Source of the DNA: an uncultured Ruminococcus sp.
GTDB lineage: Bacteria; Bacillota; Clostridia; Oscillospirales; Ruminococcaceae
NCBI RefSeq assembly: GCF_934476685.1
Contig: NZ_CAKSNX010000021.1
Coordinates: 1-13,872, forward strand
Direction: 5' to 3'
DNA length: 13,872 bases
The number at the start of each line of letters is the position of its first letter. Within the stretch, counting starts at the first letter, position 1. Shown in pieces: positions 13,872-13,872 of this stretch. The notes beneath the pieces were generated by a model. The model made no database searches. It was not told the origin of the DNA and saw nothing but the letters and a program-made list of their open reading frames with translations. Position numbers and translations under genes: made by a program.

Positions 13872-13872
13872 A

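Overview
The window looks like a piece of a Gram-positive, gut- or rumen-type Clostridia genome, Ruminococcus-like in flavour. The grounds are moderate-to-low GC, strong GGAGG-type ribosome sites, TTG and GTG starts, very large surface proteins rich in Gly-Gly-x-x-Gly motifs, and short secreted proteins with a TasA/camelysin-type (SipW-dependent) N-terminus. The genus is inferred from style, not from any marker gene.

Layout: the window is essentially one operon on the minus strand, read right to left. After a promoter region (about 13576-13782) come three short secreted or membrane-anchored proteins: 12532-13533 (333 aa), 11640-12506 (288 aa) and 10587-11597 (336 aa). Then comes one giant secreted protein, 201-10574 (3457 aa), which fills three quarters of the window. 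Intergenic gaps are 25, 42 and 12 nt, and the last ribosome site overlaps the preceding stop codon. A rho-independent terminator at 129-160 closes the operon. I see no convincing gene on the plus strand.

The three short proteins share the plan of TasA/camelysin-type matrix-fibre subunits: a basic N-terminus, one hydrophobic segment, then FAWFT or TYAAY at the predicted cleavage site, then a beta-rich exterior domain. The giant has a signal peptide, clusters of GLUG-like GGxxG repeats predicted to form beta-solenoids, and a long non-repetitive C-terminal region without a sortase motif. Together they suggest a self-contained surface fibre or adhesin system: subunits plus a very long display protein. 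The processing peptidase is not encoded here.

The window is bounded by a perfect 75-bp inverted repeat (1-75 and 13797-13871) lying outside the operon promoters and terminator. Read outward, each copy holds a weak promoter and a strong Shine-Dalgarno just before the window edge, so a copy of the same gene, possibly a transposase, may start on both sides. The operon may therefore sit between two inverted insertion-sequence copies, or form an invertible or mobile cassette. An assembly break at repeats would look the same from inside this window.
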